Shown here: in pieces, positions 14,696 through 23,484 of the stretch
How positions within the stretch are numbered: the stretch's first letter is position 1
Layout: every line of letters begins with the position of its first letter
Assembly: GCF_019710635.1 (NCBI RefSeq)
Contig: NZ_JAIFZS010000048.1
Coordinates: forward strand, 1-64,000
Source of the DNA: Mycolicibacterium xanthum
Lineage (GTDB): Bacteria; Actinomycetota; Actinomycetes; Mycobacteriales; Mycobacteriaceae
DNA: 64,000 nucleotides
Direction of reading: 5' to 3'
Made by a program: the position numbers and the translations under genes
Notes under the pieces: model-generated
Told to the model about the DNA's origin: nothing
Database searches by the model: none
The model's input: only the letters and a program-made list of their open reading frames with translations

Positions 14696-17032
14696 ATGTC
14701 GATCGTCACCGAAACAGAGCAGTACCAGGACCTGCTGGACGGGCTGAACCCGCAACAACGCCAGGCGGTGCTGCACCAGGGCGCCCCGCTGCTGATCGTG
14801 GCCGGCGCCGGCTCCGGTAAGACGGCAGTGCTGACCCGGCGCATCGCCTACCTGCTTGCCGCCCGCGAAATTGGACCTGGGCAGATTCTCGCTATCACGT
14901 TCACCAACAAGGCCGCCGCGGAGATGCGTGAGCGGGTGGTGGAACTGGTGGGTCCGCGGGCCCGGAACATGTGGATTTCCACCTTCCATTCATCATGTGT
15001 GCGGATCCTGCGCAACCAGGCATCGCTGATCGCCGGGCTGAACTCGAACTTCTCCATCTACGACGCCGACGATTCGCGACGGCTGCTGCTGATGATCGGC
15101 AAGGACATGGGGCTGGACACCAAGCGCCATTCCCCGCGGCTGCTCGCCAATGGCATCTCCAACCTGAAGAACGAGCTGATCGGCCCCGAGCAGGCCATGG
15201 CGGAGGCATCCGAGGCTGCCGATGACCTGGCCCGCATCATCGCCGAGGTGTACGGCGAGTACCAGCGCAGGCTGCGGGCGGCCAACGCGCTGGACTTCGA
15301 CGACCTGATCGGCGAGACGGTGGCCGTGCTGCAGGCGTTCCCGCAGATCGCCCAGTACTACCGGCGCCGGTTCCGGCACATCCTGGTCGACGAGTACCAG
15401 GACACCAACCACGCCCAGTACGTGCTCGTGCGCGAACTGGTAGGGCATGGAGCTGTGGGGCCGGATGAGGTGCCGCCCGCCGAATTGTGCGTGGTCGGCG
15501 ACGCCGACCAGTCGATCTACGCCTTCCGCGGTGCGACGATCCGCAACATCGAGGACTTCGAACGCGATTTCCCGGACGCCACAACCATTCTGCTCGAGCA
15601 GAACTACCGCTCGACGCAGACGATCCTCAACGCCGCGAACTCGGTGATCGCGCGCAACGCGGGCCGCCGGGAGAAGCGGCTGTGGACCGACGCCGGCGAT
15701 GGTGAGCTGATCGTCGGCTACGTCGCCGACAACGAGCACGACGAGGCGCGCTTCGTCGCTCAGGAGATCGACGCGCTCGCCGACTACGCCGATTCGGGTG
15801 GCACGTTCTCCTACAACGACGTCGCGGTGTTCTACCGCACCAACAACTCCTCGCGCGCGCTCGAAGAGGTCTTCATCCGTGCCGGCATCCCGTACAAAGT
15901 CGTTGGGGGAGTGCGCTTCTACGAACGCCGGGAGATCCGCGACATCGTCGCCTACCTGCGGGTGCTGGACAACCCCGGCGACTCGGTGAGCATGCGGCGC
16001 ATCCTCAACACGCCGCGGCGCGGCATCGGGGACCGTGCGGAGGCGTGCGTGGCGGTCTACGCCGAGAACACGGGCATGAACTTCAACGACGCCCTGGTGG
16101 CGGCCGCCGAGGGCAGGGTGCCGATGCTGAACACCCGCTCGGAGAAGGCCATTGCCGGGTTCGTCGCACTGCTCGACGACCTGCGGGGCAAGCTCGACGG
16201 CGAACTCGGCGAGCTGGTCGATGCGGTGCTGGACCGGACCGGATACCGCGCCGAGCTGGAGTCCTCCAGCGATCCGCAGGACCTCGCGCGGCTCGACAAC
16301 CTCAACGAACTGGTCAGCGTCGCACACGAATTCAGCATCGATCTGGCCAACGCCAAGGCATTGGCCGGTGAGGACGGGGCCGAGCCCGTCGATGAAGACA
16401 TCCCCGACACCGGGGTGCTGGCGGCCTTCCTGGAGCGCGTCTCCCTGGTCGCCGACGCCGACGACATCCCCGAACACGGCTCCGGCGTGGTCACGATGAT
16501 GACGCTGCACACCGCCAAGGGCCTGGAGTTCCCGATCGTGTTCGTCACCGGGTGGGAGGACGGCATGTTCCCGCACATGCGGGCGCTCGGGGACCCGGTC
16601 GAGTTGTCCGAGGAACGCCGGCTCGCCTATGTGGGCATCACCCGCGCCCGGCAGCGGCTCTATCTGAGCCGCGCCAAGGTGCGGTCGTCGTGGGGTCAGC
16701 CGATGCTCAACCCGGAGTCGCGGTTCCTCCGGGAGATCCCACAGGAGCTGATCGATTGGCGGCGCACCGAGCAGCCGTCGTCGGGGTTCTCCGCGCCGGT
16801 GAGCGGCGCGGGAAGGTTCGGTACGCCCCGGCCCGCGCCCTCGCGCCCCACGGCGGGCAAGCGCCCGCTGCTGGTCCTGGAACCCGGGGACCGCGTCACG
16901 CACGACAGGTACGGGCTCGGGCGGGTCGAGGAGGTCTCCGGGATGGGGGAGTCGGCGATGTCGCTGATCGACTTCGGCAGCGCCGGCCGGGTCAAGCTGA
17001 TGCACAACCATGCACCGGTGACCAAGCTGTAA
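14696..17032 (+). CDS. uvrD1: ATP-dependent DNA helicase UvrD1/PcrA
   Basis: Superfamily 1A 3'-5' helicase of 778 residues used in nucleotide excision repair and at transcription-replication conflicts; the mycobacterial enzyme works with Ku. Helicase motifs in order: I VAGAGSGKT, Ia TFTNKAAAEM, II LVDEYQDTN, III VVGDADQSIYAFRGA, IV LEQNYRST, V TLHTAKGLEF, VI VGITRARQRLYLS. The C-terminal Tudor-like segment (DRVTHDRYGLGRV) binds RNA polymerase in PcrA. ATG 14696 is chosen by similarity to Rv0949; TAGGTT at 14680 could be its -10 box. Confidence 0.95.
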   Translation: MSIVTETEQYQDLLDGLNPQQRQAVLHQGAPLLIVAGAGSGKTAVLTRRIAYLLAAREIGPGQILAITFTNKAAAEMRERVVELVGPRARNMWISTFHSSCVRILRNQASLIAGLNSNFSIYDADDSRRLLLMIGKDMGLDTKRHSPRLLANGISNLKNELIGPEQAMAEASEAADDLARIIAEVYGEYQRRLRAANALDFDDLIGETVAVLQAFPQIAQYYRRRFRHILVDEYQDTNHAQYVLVRELVGHGAVGPDEVPPAELCVVGDADQSIYAFRGATIRNIEDFERDFPDATTILLEQNYRSTQTILNAANSVIARNAGRREKRLWTDAGDGELIVGYVADNEHDEARFVAQEIDALADYADSGGTFSYNDVAVFYRTNNSSRALEEVFIRAGIPYKVVGGVRFYERREIRDIVAYLRVLDNPGDSVSMRRILNTPRRGIGDRAEACVAVYAENTGMNFNDALVAAAEGRVPMLNTRSEKAIAGFVALLDDLRGKLDGELGELVDAVLDRTGYRAELESSSDPQDLARLDNLNELVSVAHEFSIDLANAKALAGEDGAEPVDEDIPDTGVLAAFLERVSLVADADDIPEHGSGVVTMMTLHTAKGLEFPIVFVTGWEDGMFPHMRALGDPVELSEERRLAYVGITRARQRLYLSRAKVRSSWGQPMLNPESRFLREIPQELIDWRRTEQPSSGFSAPVSGAGRFGTPRPAPSRPTAGKRPLLVLEPGDRVTHDRYGLGRVEEVSGMGESAMSLIDFGSAGRVKLMHNHAPVTKL

Positions 17033-17033
17033 G

Positions 17034-17783
17034 TCAGCCGGACCGGCTCCAGCGCGCGGTGCCGGGCAGCATGGCCGCCGCGATCGACGCCACCGGCAGC
17101 GCCGGCAGCGCGTACACCAGCACCGGCAGTGCCGCGCCCGCGACGAACAGACTCAGGAAGATCAACAGCGCGATCACCGAACCCACGACGATCAGCAGGC
17201 GGGCCGGCCTGCGGCGCAGCAGCAGGGCGATCAACCCGCTGATGAGCGCCCCCGCGGTGATCGCGGCGAGGAAGCCGATCGCCACACAGAACAGCGGGTC
17301 GGTCGCCCACCAGCTCGCGATCAGGTTGGTGGCGATCACCGCGCTCGCCCAGCCGGACAGGATGCTCATCACCGCGGTGAGAACCGCGGGGCGGGCATCG
17401 GCGGCGGCGGTGCGGGCCGGGCCGATCGCGACGGGCTTCGCGCGGGGGGTTTGCGAGGTCGGCGGCTCGCCGGTCGGATGTCGCCGCAGGATCGCGGTGG
17501 GCGGGTCGGACGCGGGCGCGCTCAGTGGGTCCGGTCGTGCGTCCGCACTGCGTGGGTCCGGTCCTGCGTCGGCGCTGCGTGGGTCCGGTCCTGCGTCGGC
17601 GCTGCGGGGGTCAGTTCCTGCGTCGGCGCTGCGTGGGTCCGGTCCTGCGTCGGCGCTGCGTGGGTCCGGTCGTGCGTCGGCGCTCTGTGGGGCACGGCGC
17701 AGGATGCGGGTCTCGGGCTCAGCGGTGTCGCCCGCTTCGGCGGGATCGCCGGGGTCGTCGGGATTGTTGTCGTCGCCCGTCAC
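17034..17783 (-). CDS. Repeat-containing membrane protein, unknown
   Basis: 249 residues. The N-terminal half is hydrophilic and carries six tandem 9-residue repeats (DAGPDPRSA consensus, residues 36-89); the C-terminal half has about four transmembrane segments with an RRRPARL loop. The repeats would lie on the cytoplasmic side as an extended acidic/proline arm if positive-inside holds. The GTG start at 17783 abuts the stop of the M23 peptidase (no gap), suggesting coupling. It ends 1 bp from the convergent uvrD1 stop. I do not recognise a family. Confidence 0.7.
   Translation of the reverse strand: MTGDDNNPDDPGDPAEAGDTAEPETRILRRAPQSADARPDPRSADAGPDPRSADAGTDPRSADAGPDPRSADAGPDPRSADARPDPLSAPASDPPTAILRRHPTGEPPTSQTPRAKPVAIGPARTAAADARPAVLTAVMSILSGWASAVIATNLIASWWATDPLFCVAIGFLAAITAGALISGLIALLLRRRPARLLIVVGSVIALLIFLSLFVAGAALPVLVYALPALPVASIAAAMLPGTARWSRSG
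17517..17678 (-). repeat. 27-bp coding minisatellite, six copies
   Basis: Six tandem 27-bp units encoding DA(G/R)(P/T)DP(R/L)SA. Units differ by only a few bases, so array length may vary between strains without frameshift. Confidence 0.9.
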
Positions 17784-18827
17784 TCAGCCAACGTAGCTGC
17801 CGGGGGTGAGCCCCCGCTTGGCCAGCCAGCCGACCGGGTCGACTCGGTCGGTGCCGTTGAGCAGCACCTCGAAGTGCAGGTGCGGGCCGGTCGAGTTGCC
17901 GCGGTTGCCGATGGTGGCGATCTGATCGCCGGCCATGACGCGCTCGCCGACGCTGACCAGCCAGGTGTTGACGTGGCCGTAGAGCGTCACGGTGCCGTCG
18001 GAATGCTTGATCTTGACGTAAGCCCCGTAACCGGCGGTCGGGCCGGCCTCGATGACCACGCCGTCGGCGGCGGCAACGATCGGGGTGCCGATCGAGTTGG
18101 CGATGTCGATACCGCCGTGCAGGACGCCCCAGCGATAGCCGAAACCCGACGTCCACACGCCGTGTGTCGGCATGGCGAACTGCGGGCGGGCCAGCCGGGC
18201 CTCGCGCTCGGCGCGCTCCTGCGCGAACGCCGCGGCCTTGACGATCTCCTCGGCGTGCACCGACGAGTTGACCGCCGGGGCGACGCTGACCACCTGCATA
18301 CCGTCCACCGAGCCGGTGATCACGGACGGGCCGCCGGCGGTTTCCTCGGCCGCGAGCACGCTCTGTTCGGGAGCCTTCTGCGAGCCGTTGACCATCGTGT
18401 AGGCACCCGCGGCGGTCGCGCCGACGGCCATCGCGGCCACCATCAGCCGGCCCTTGACCGGGACCTCGGCCTTGCGGTGCTGCGGTCTGCGGCCCCGCAT
18501 GTCGATCACGTCGGTCGGCGCGTTGCCGTCGCTCAGGTCGGTGTGGCTGTCGCGGTAGGCGTGCGCGGACGGCTGCCGTCCGTCGCGAGGGGCCGCCCGG
18601 AATCGCTCGGGCACCGCGAGGCGCAGCGGAACCAGGTCGTCGGTGTGATGCAGATCGTCGAGCTCGGGGGCGTGGATGACCTGCGACTCCCGGTCGAAAG
18701 CCGCGTGCGGCAGGAAGTCCAACTCGGCCAGATCGCCGAATTCATTGAACGGAATGATATCGGTGACCTCGGTCGGATCAGGTGCCGCGACGGTGTTCGG
18801 AGACCGAGGCGAACGATGCTGAGGCAA
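17784..18827 (-). CDS. M23-family peptidase (LytM-type)
   Basis: A cell-wall protein with one transmembrane anchor (GRLMVAAMAVGATAAGAYTMV) after a long cytoplasmic N-terminus, and a C-terminal LytM zinc domain. HGGIDIAN gives the His-x3-Asp ligand pair and HLHFE the His-x-His pair, all present, so the peptidoglycan endopeptidase may be active. The start is uncertain: TTG 18827 before PQHRSPRSP gives 347 residues, near the size of Rv0950c as remembered; there is no ATG nearby. It is followed with zero spacing by the repeat-containing membrane protein and diverges from sucC. Confidence 0.85.
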   Translation of the reverse strand: MPQHRSPRSPNTVAAPDPTEVTDIIPFNEFGDLAELDFLPHAAFDRESQVIHAPELDDLHHTDDLVPLRLAVPERFRAAPRDGRQPSAHAYRDSHTDLSDGNAPTDVIDMRGRRPQHRKAEVPVKGRLMVAAMAVGATAAGAYTMVNGSQKAPEQSVLAAEETAGGPSVITGSVDGMQVVSVAPAVNSSVHAEEIVKAAAFAQERAEREARLARPQFAMPTHGVWTSGFGYRWGVLHGGIDIANSIGTPIVAAADGVVIEAGPTAGYGAYVKIKHSDGTVTLYGHVNTWLVSVGERVMAGDQIATIGNRGNSTGPHLHFEVLLNGTDRVDPVGWLAKRGLTPGSYVG

Positions 18828-19078
18828 CCTTAGAAGTCCTATCGTTGTGATCAGACCGTTATCTAGACCAGTGGACGTTAACCAAATTCCAATCAATGTG
18901 CCAACCCCAGCGGCGGCTCCGCACCCGAATGTGACTTGAATCACCAGACCGCCCGCGGTGAGATCGACCACATGAGTAGTGGGCGGTGGCGATCGCCTGC
19001 GGTCGTGTGGATAAAGTTCCCCCGAGCCCGTCGGGCGCAAAATATCTAGCCGCAGACAGACAGGGATGTCTCGAGTCC

Positions 19079-20260
19079 ATGGACCTCTTCGAGTACCAGG
19101 CGAAAGAACTGTTCGCCAAGCACAACGTTCCAACCACTCCCGGCCGGGTGACCGACACCGCCGAGGACGCGAAGGCCATCGCCGAGGAGATCGGCAAGCC
19201 CGTCATGGTGAAGGCCCAGGTCAAGGTCGGCGGGCGTGGCAAGGCCGGCGGTGTGAAGTTCGCCGCCACCCCCGACGATGCGTTCACCCACGCGTCCAAC
19301 ATCCTCGGCCTGGACATCAAGGGCCACGTCGTGAAGAAGTTGCTGGTCGCCGAGGCCAGCGACATCGCCGAGGAGTACTACATCTCCTTCCTCCTCGACC
19401 GCGCCAACCGCACGTACCTGGCCATGTGCTCCGTCGAGGGCGGCATGGAGATCGAAGAGGTCGCGGCCACCAAGCCGGACCGGCTGGCCAAGGTGCCGGT
19501 GAACGCCGTCAAGGGCGTGGATCTGGCGTTCGCCCGGGAGATCGCCGAGAAGGGCCATCTGCCCGCGGAGGTGCTCGACGCCGCCGCCGTGACGATCCAG
19601 AAGCTGTGGGAGGTGTTCGTCGGCGAGGACGCCACCCTGGTGGAGGTCAACCCGCTGGTGCGTACGCCCTCCCGCGGTGAAGGCGACCCAGGCCAGATCC
19701 TTGCGCTGGACGGCAAGGTCACCCTGGATGCCAACGCCGACTTCCGGCAGCCCGGCCACGCCGAGTTCGAGGACCGGGACGCCACCGATCCGCTCGAGCT
19801 CAAAGCCAAGGAGAACGACCTCAACTACGTCAAGCTCGACGGTGAGGTCGGCATCATCGGCAACGGCGCCGGCCTGGTGATGTCCACGCTCGACGTGGTC
19901 GCCTACGCCGGTGAAAAGCACGACGGTGTGAAGCCGGCCAACTTCCTCGACATCGGTGGTGGCGCCTCGGCCGAGGTGATGGCTGCCGGGTTGGACGTGA
20001 TCCTGAACGACAGCCAGGTCAAGAGCGTGTTCGTCAACGTCTTCGGCGGCATCACCGCGTGCGACGCGGTGGCCAACGGCATCGTCAAGGCGCTGGAGAT
20101 CCTCGGCGACGATGCGAACAAGCCGCTGGTGGTGCGCCTCGACGGCAACAACGTCGACGAGGGCCGCCGCATCCTGTCCGAGGCCAACCATCCGCTGGTC
20201 ATCCAGGCCGACACCATGGACTCCGGCGCCGACAAGGCCGCCGAGCTGGCGAACAAGTAA
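19079..20260 (+). CDS. sucC: Succinyl-CoA synthetase, beta subunit
   Basis: TCA-cycle enzyme making ATP or GTP from succinyl-CoA together with SucD. 393 residues starting MDLFEYQAKELFAKHNVP, the invariant N-terminus of the family, which fixes ATG 19079. ATP-grasp features are visible (VMVKAQVKVGGRGKAGGVK, LVEVNPLV) and the CoA-binding/phosphohistidine-contact region NFLDIGGGAS. Compared with remembered mycobacterial SucC it carries a few extra residues after NPLVRTP (SRGEGDPGQ). It is 13 bp before sucD in one operon. Confidence 0.97.
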   Translation: MDLFEYQAKELFAKHNVPTTPGRVTDTAEDAKAIAEEIGKPVMVKAQVKVGGRGKAGGVKFAATPDDAFTHASNILGLDIKGHVVKKLLVAEASDIAEEYYISFLLDRANRTYLAMCSVEGGMEIEEVAATKPDRLAKVPVNAVKGVDLAFAREIAEKGHLPAEVLDAAAVTIQKLWEVFVGEDATLVEVNPLVRTPSRGEGDPGQILALDGKVTLDANADFRQPGHAEFEDRDATDPLELKAKENDLNYVKLDGEVGIIGNGAGLVMSTLDVVAYAGEKHDGVKPANFLDIGGGASAEVMAAGLDVILNDSQVKSVFVNVFGGITACDAVANGIVKALEILGDDANKPLVVRLDGNNVDEGRRILSEANHPLVIQADTMDSGADKAAELANK

Positions 20261-20273
20261 GGGACACGAACCC

Positions 20274-21176
20274 ATGTCTATCTTTCTGAACAAGGACTCC
20301 AAGGTCATCGTCCAAGGCATCACCGGCGGCGAGGGCACCAAGCACACCAAGCTGATGCTCAAGGCCGGGACCCAAATCGTCGGCGGCGTCAACGCCCGCA
20401 AGGCGGGTACCACCGTCACCCATGAGGACAAAGAGGGCAAAGACGTCACCCTGCCGGTGTTCGGCAGCGTCGCCGAGGCGATGAAGGAGACCGGCGCCGA
20501 CGTGTCGATCGCGTTCGTGCCGCCGGCCTTCTCGAAGGACGCCATCATCGAGGCCATCGACGCCGAGATCCCGCTGTTGGTGGTCATCACCGAGGGAATC
20601 CCGGTGCAGGACACCGCCTATGCGTGGGCCTACAACCTGGACAAGGGCGCCAACACCCGGATCATCGGCCCGAACTGCCCCGGCATCATCACCCCGGGCG
20701 AGTCGCTGGTCGGCATCACCCCGAACAACATCACCGGCAAGGGCCCGATCGGCCTGGTGTCGAAGTCCGGGACGCTGACCTATCAGATGATGTACGAGCT
20801 GCGCGATCTGGGCTTCTCGACGGCGATCGGGATCGGCGGCGACCCGGTCATCGGCACCACCCACATCGACGCGATCGAGGCGTTCGAGAAGGACCCGGAG
20901 ACCAAGATCATCGTGATGATCGGCGAGATCGGCGGCGACGCCGAGGAGCGGGCGGCCGACTACATCAAGGCCAATGTCTCCAAGCCGGTCGTCGGTTACG
21001 TCGCCGGGTTCACCGCGCCCGAGGGCAAGACGATGGGCCACGCGGGCGCCATCGTGTCGGGTTCGTCGGGCACCGCCGCGGCCAAGAAGGAGGCCCTCGA
21101 GGCGGCCGGCGTCAAGGTCGGCAAGACCCCGTCGGAGACCGCCAGGCTGGCCCGGGAACTGCTCCAGAGCCTGTAA
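20274..21176 (+). CDS. sucD: Succinyl-CoA synthetase, alpha subunit
   Basis: 300 residues; partner of SucC. The CoA-binding Rossmann domain has VQGITGGEGTKHT, and GPNCPGIITPGES is the family signature. The active-site phosphohistidine is H256 in MGHAGAIVSGSSGTA. Starts at ATG 20274, 13 bp after sucC, with GGGA upstream as a weak ribosome site. A strong hairpin follows the gene. Confidence 0.97.
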   Translation: MSIFLNKDSKVIVQGITGGEGTKHTKLMLKAGTQIVGGVNARKAGTTVTHEDKEGKDVTLPVFGSVAEAMKETGADVSIAFVPPAFSKDAIIEAIDAEIPLLVVITEGIPVQDTAYAWAYNLDKGANTRIIGPNCPGIITPGESLVGITPNNITGKGPIGLVSKSGTLTYQMMYELRDLGFSTAIGIGGDPVIGTTHIDAIEAFEKDPETKIIVMIGEIGGDAEERAADYIKANVSKPVVGYVAGFTAPEGKTMGHAGAIVSGSSGTAAAKKEALEAAGVKVGKTPSETARLARELLQSL

Positions 21177-21190
21177 GCCTCTTTTCTTCA

Positions 21191-21254
21191 CCGCGAGCGC
21201 GCGCGTCTGTGCGGCGACACACCGTCGCAGCCGTACAAATGCGCGCGCTCGCGG
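21191..21254. terminator. Hairpin after sucCD
   Basis: CCGCGAGCGCGCGC (21191-21204) and its perfect complement (21241-21254) form a 14-bp GC stem with a 36-nt loop, 14 bp past the sucD stop. No U-tract follows; like many mycobacterial 3' hairpins it may need Rho or serve as RNA end protection. Confidence 0.55.
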
Positions 21255-21330
21255 CGCGTCACGGGCCCCTTGGTTGGCACAGTGATACGGCGTTCTATTA
21301 GCCTCTCAAAGCAATCGAGAGGATGTGAGC

Positions 21331-22860
21331 ATGGCAGTTGATCCGCGGACGCCGGTCGTGGTCGGCGTAGGGCAGTTCACCGAACGGATCGACGAACCCG
21401 GGTACCGCGGCATGTCGGCGGTCGCCCTGGCCACCGAGGCCGCCGGGGCGGCACTGACCGACACCGGAGCCGACGTGGCTTCGGTGGCCGATGCGATCGA
21501 CGTCGTCGTCGGGCTGCGCCAGTTCGAGATCTCGGGCCCGATGCCTGCGCCGCTCGGAAAATCCACCAACTACCCCCGCTCGGTGATGCGCCGTCTCGGC
21601 GCGGACCCGGCGCGGGTGATCCTCGAGCCCGTCGGTGGTCAGGGTCCCCAGAAGGTCGTCACCGAGTTCGCCGCCGCCATCGCTGCGGGCGAGATCGACG
21701 CGGTCATGGTCATCGGTTCCGAAGCCGGCTCCACTGCCAAGTCCTTCGCCGGCCGCGACGACAAGCCCGATTTCACCGAGCGGGCAGACGGCCAGCTCGA
21801 GGACCGCGGCCACCAGATCTTCTCCTTCATCGACGAGTACACCGTGACGCACGGGCTGACCGGAGCACCGGTGCAGTACGGCCTGCTCGACAACGCACGG
21901 CGCGCGCGCCTCGGGCTCGGGGTCGGCGAGTACCGCCACGCGATGGCCGAGCTGTTCGCGCCGATGTCGAAAGTCGCTGCCAAGAACCCATTCTCGTCTT
22001 CACCGGTGGAGCGCTCGGTGCAGGAGATCGAGACGGTCACCGACGAGAACCGGATGATCTGCGATCCCTATCCGCGCCTGCTCGTCGCACGCGACACGGT
22101 CAATCAGGGTGCGGCCACCGTGCTGATGTCCGTCGAGGCTGCACGCAAACTCGTTATCCCCGAAGAGAAGTGGGTCTACCTGCACGGGCACTCCGACCTC
22201 GTCGAGCAGGCTCTGCTGGATCGCGCCGACCTCGGCGCCGCCCCGGCATCGGTACTGGCCGCGCAGGAGGCGCTCCGGGTGGCCGGGATCGGCGTCGACG
22301 ACATCGCCACCTTCGACCTCTACAGTTGCTTCCCGTTCCCGGTGTTCGTGATCTGCGAGGCTCTCGGTCTGGCACCCGACGACCCGCGCGGGCTCACCCT
22401 CACCGGCGGGCTGCCCTACTTCGGAGGCCCCGGTAACAGCTACTCGCTGCACGGGATCGCCGAGACGGTCGGCCGGATGCGGGAGAACCCGGGCCGATTC
22501 GGGTTCGTCGGGGCCAATGGCGGCATCGCCAGCAAGTACTCGGTCGGCATCTATTCGACCGAACCGGCCGAATGGCGCCGGTCGCGCAGCGCGGACTTGA
22601 GCGCGCGGGTTGCCGACCTGCCGAAGGTGCCGGTCACCAAGATCGTCGACGGCACCGGCACGATCGAGACCTACTCGGTGCGCTACGACTGGCCGGCGCG
22701 CACCGGCATCATCGTCGGTCGCCTCGACGCCGACGGCTCCCGATTCATGGCCACCACCGAGGATCCCGCGTTGGTGTCGCTGATGAGCGATGCCGACCCG
22801 CTGGGCGCGGCGATCACCGTGCGCTCGACCGAGAGCGGCAACCGGGCGGTGCTGAGCTGA
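21331..22860 (+). CDS. Thiolase-like protein (TLP1-type) without catalytic Cys
   Basis: 509 residues: a thiolase fold of about 390 residues plus a C-terminal domain (TIETYSVRYDWPARTGIIVGRL) that resembles an OB-like nucleotide or acyl-CoA domain. At the position of the nucleophilic Cys (N-x2-CxSG in thiolases) the sequence reads EPVGGQG, and the GHPxG histidine motif is replaced by NGGIASKYSVG. DLYSCFPFPVFV holds the remaining conserved Cys. This matches the mycobacterial TLP1 group, reported to lack thiolase activity. ATG 21331 has AGAGGA 7 nt upstream. Monocistronic between hairpins/repeats. Confidence 0.78.
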   Translation: MAVDPRTPVVVGVGQFTERIDEPGYRGMSAVALATEAAGAALTDTGADVASVADAIDVVVGLRQFEISGPMPAPLGKSTNYPRSVMRRLGADPARVILEPVGGQGPQKVVTEFAAAIAAGEIDAVMVIGSEAGSTAKSFAGRDDKPDFTERADGQLEDRGHQIFSFIDEYTVTHGLTGAPVQYGLLDNARRARLGLGVGEYRHAMAELFAPMSKVAAKNPFSSSPVERSVQEIETVTDENRMICDPYPRLLVARDTVNQGAATVLMSVEAARKLVIPEEKWVYLHGHSDLVEQALLDRADLGAAPASVLAAQEALRVAGIGVDDIATFDLYSCFPFPVFVICEALGLAPDDPRGLTLTGGLPYFGGPGNSYSLHGIAETVGRMRENPGRFGFVGANGGIASKYSVGIYSTEPAEWRRSRSADLSARVADLPKVPVTKIVDGTGTIETYSVRYDWPARTGIIVGRLDADGSRFMATTEDPALVSLMSDADPLGAAITVRSTESGNRAVLS

Positions 22861-22913
22861 TCAGAACCACGCTGATCAGAACCACGCTGATCAGAACCAC
22901 GCTGATCAGAACA
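22857..22913. repeat. 15-bp tandem repeat spanning convergent stop codons
   Basis: Three perfect copies of CTGATCAGAACCACG (22857, 22872, 22887) and a partial fourth. The unit includes the palindrome TGATCA. The stop codons of the thiolase-like gene (22858-22860) and of the convergent lipoprotein gene (22906-22908) are both inside repeat units. Confidence 0.92.
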
Positions 22914-23484
22914 ACTCGGTCGACGACGGGCTGATCACGAAGCCGTGGTCACCGAGGCGGCATGCGGTCGAGTGCTCGTCGTCGACGGCGCAGAGGGCGT
23001 CACCCTTGCTCGCCGTCACCTTGTGCAGCGGCGGCAGAACCGCGGGCGGGTCGGCGCTGTCCGCTGCGTAGCCGGGATCGCCGTCGATCGACTCGACCGT
23101 CGCCGGCTGCCCGCGATGCACGGTGACCTCCCAGACGCCGGGCCCCTGCGCGGGCATCGGTCCCCGACAGCTGACGTACTCGAACTGCGGCTCGGGGTAG
23201 GCATTGCTGCCGCAGAGCAGGCCGTCCGGCGTGGAGAAGTAGAAGCCTTGAACCCTCGGGACATTGGTCTGGTCGTAGCGCTCCCCGGCCTCGGTGAAAC
23301 CGGTCAGGTCGGGGAAGTCGACATCGGGCGGGGGTTGGGTGCTCGTCGTCTCGGTGGTCGGCGGCGGTAGCGGGGACGGGTCCGGGTTGGGGATCTCGAA
23401 CCGGGAACACCCGGCGACGGCGATACAACCGAACACCCCGGCGAGGACGAGGGTTCTGGTGATCGGGCGGTGGCCGGCCGGCAT
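22906..23484 (-). CDS. Secreted lipoprotein, paralogue of upstream gene
   Basis: 192 residues with a signal peptide and lipobox VAGC at residues 24-27 (acylated Cys followed by SRFEIPNPDP). After a proline/threonine-rich linker comes a compact domain with paired cysteines (LLCGSN, YVSCRG, ALCAVDD, TACRLGDHGF) that probably form disulfides outside the cell. It ends SPSSTELF, like the gene upstream, so the two are tandem paralogues. Its ATG overlaps the previous stop by one base (TGATG). Function unknown. Confidence 0.78.
   Translation of the reverse strand: MPAGHRPITRTLVLAGVFGCIAVAGCSRFEIPNPDPSPLPPPTTETTSTQPPPDVDFPDLTGFTEAGERYDQTNVPRVQGFYFSTPDGLLCGSNAYPEPQFEYVSCRGPMPAQGPGVWEVTVHRGQPATVESIDGDPGYAADSADPPAVLPPLHKVTASKGDALCAVDDEHSTACRLGDHGFVISPSSTELF

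Noticed and set aside
18828..19078. Riboswitch (for example c-di-AMP type) before the M23 peptidase
   Set aside because: The region is AT-richer but I could not trace a conserved riboswitch core.
18828..19133. Longer N-terminus for the M23 peptidase
   Set aside because: It would run through the divergent sucC promoter region and includes no recognisable domain.
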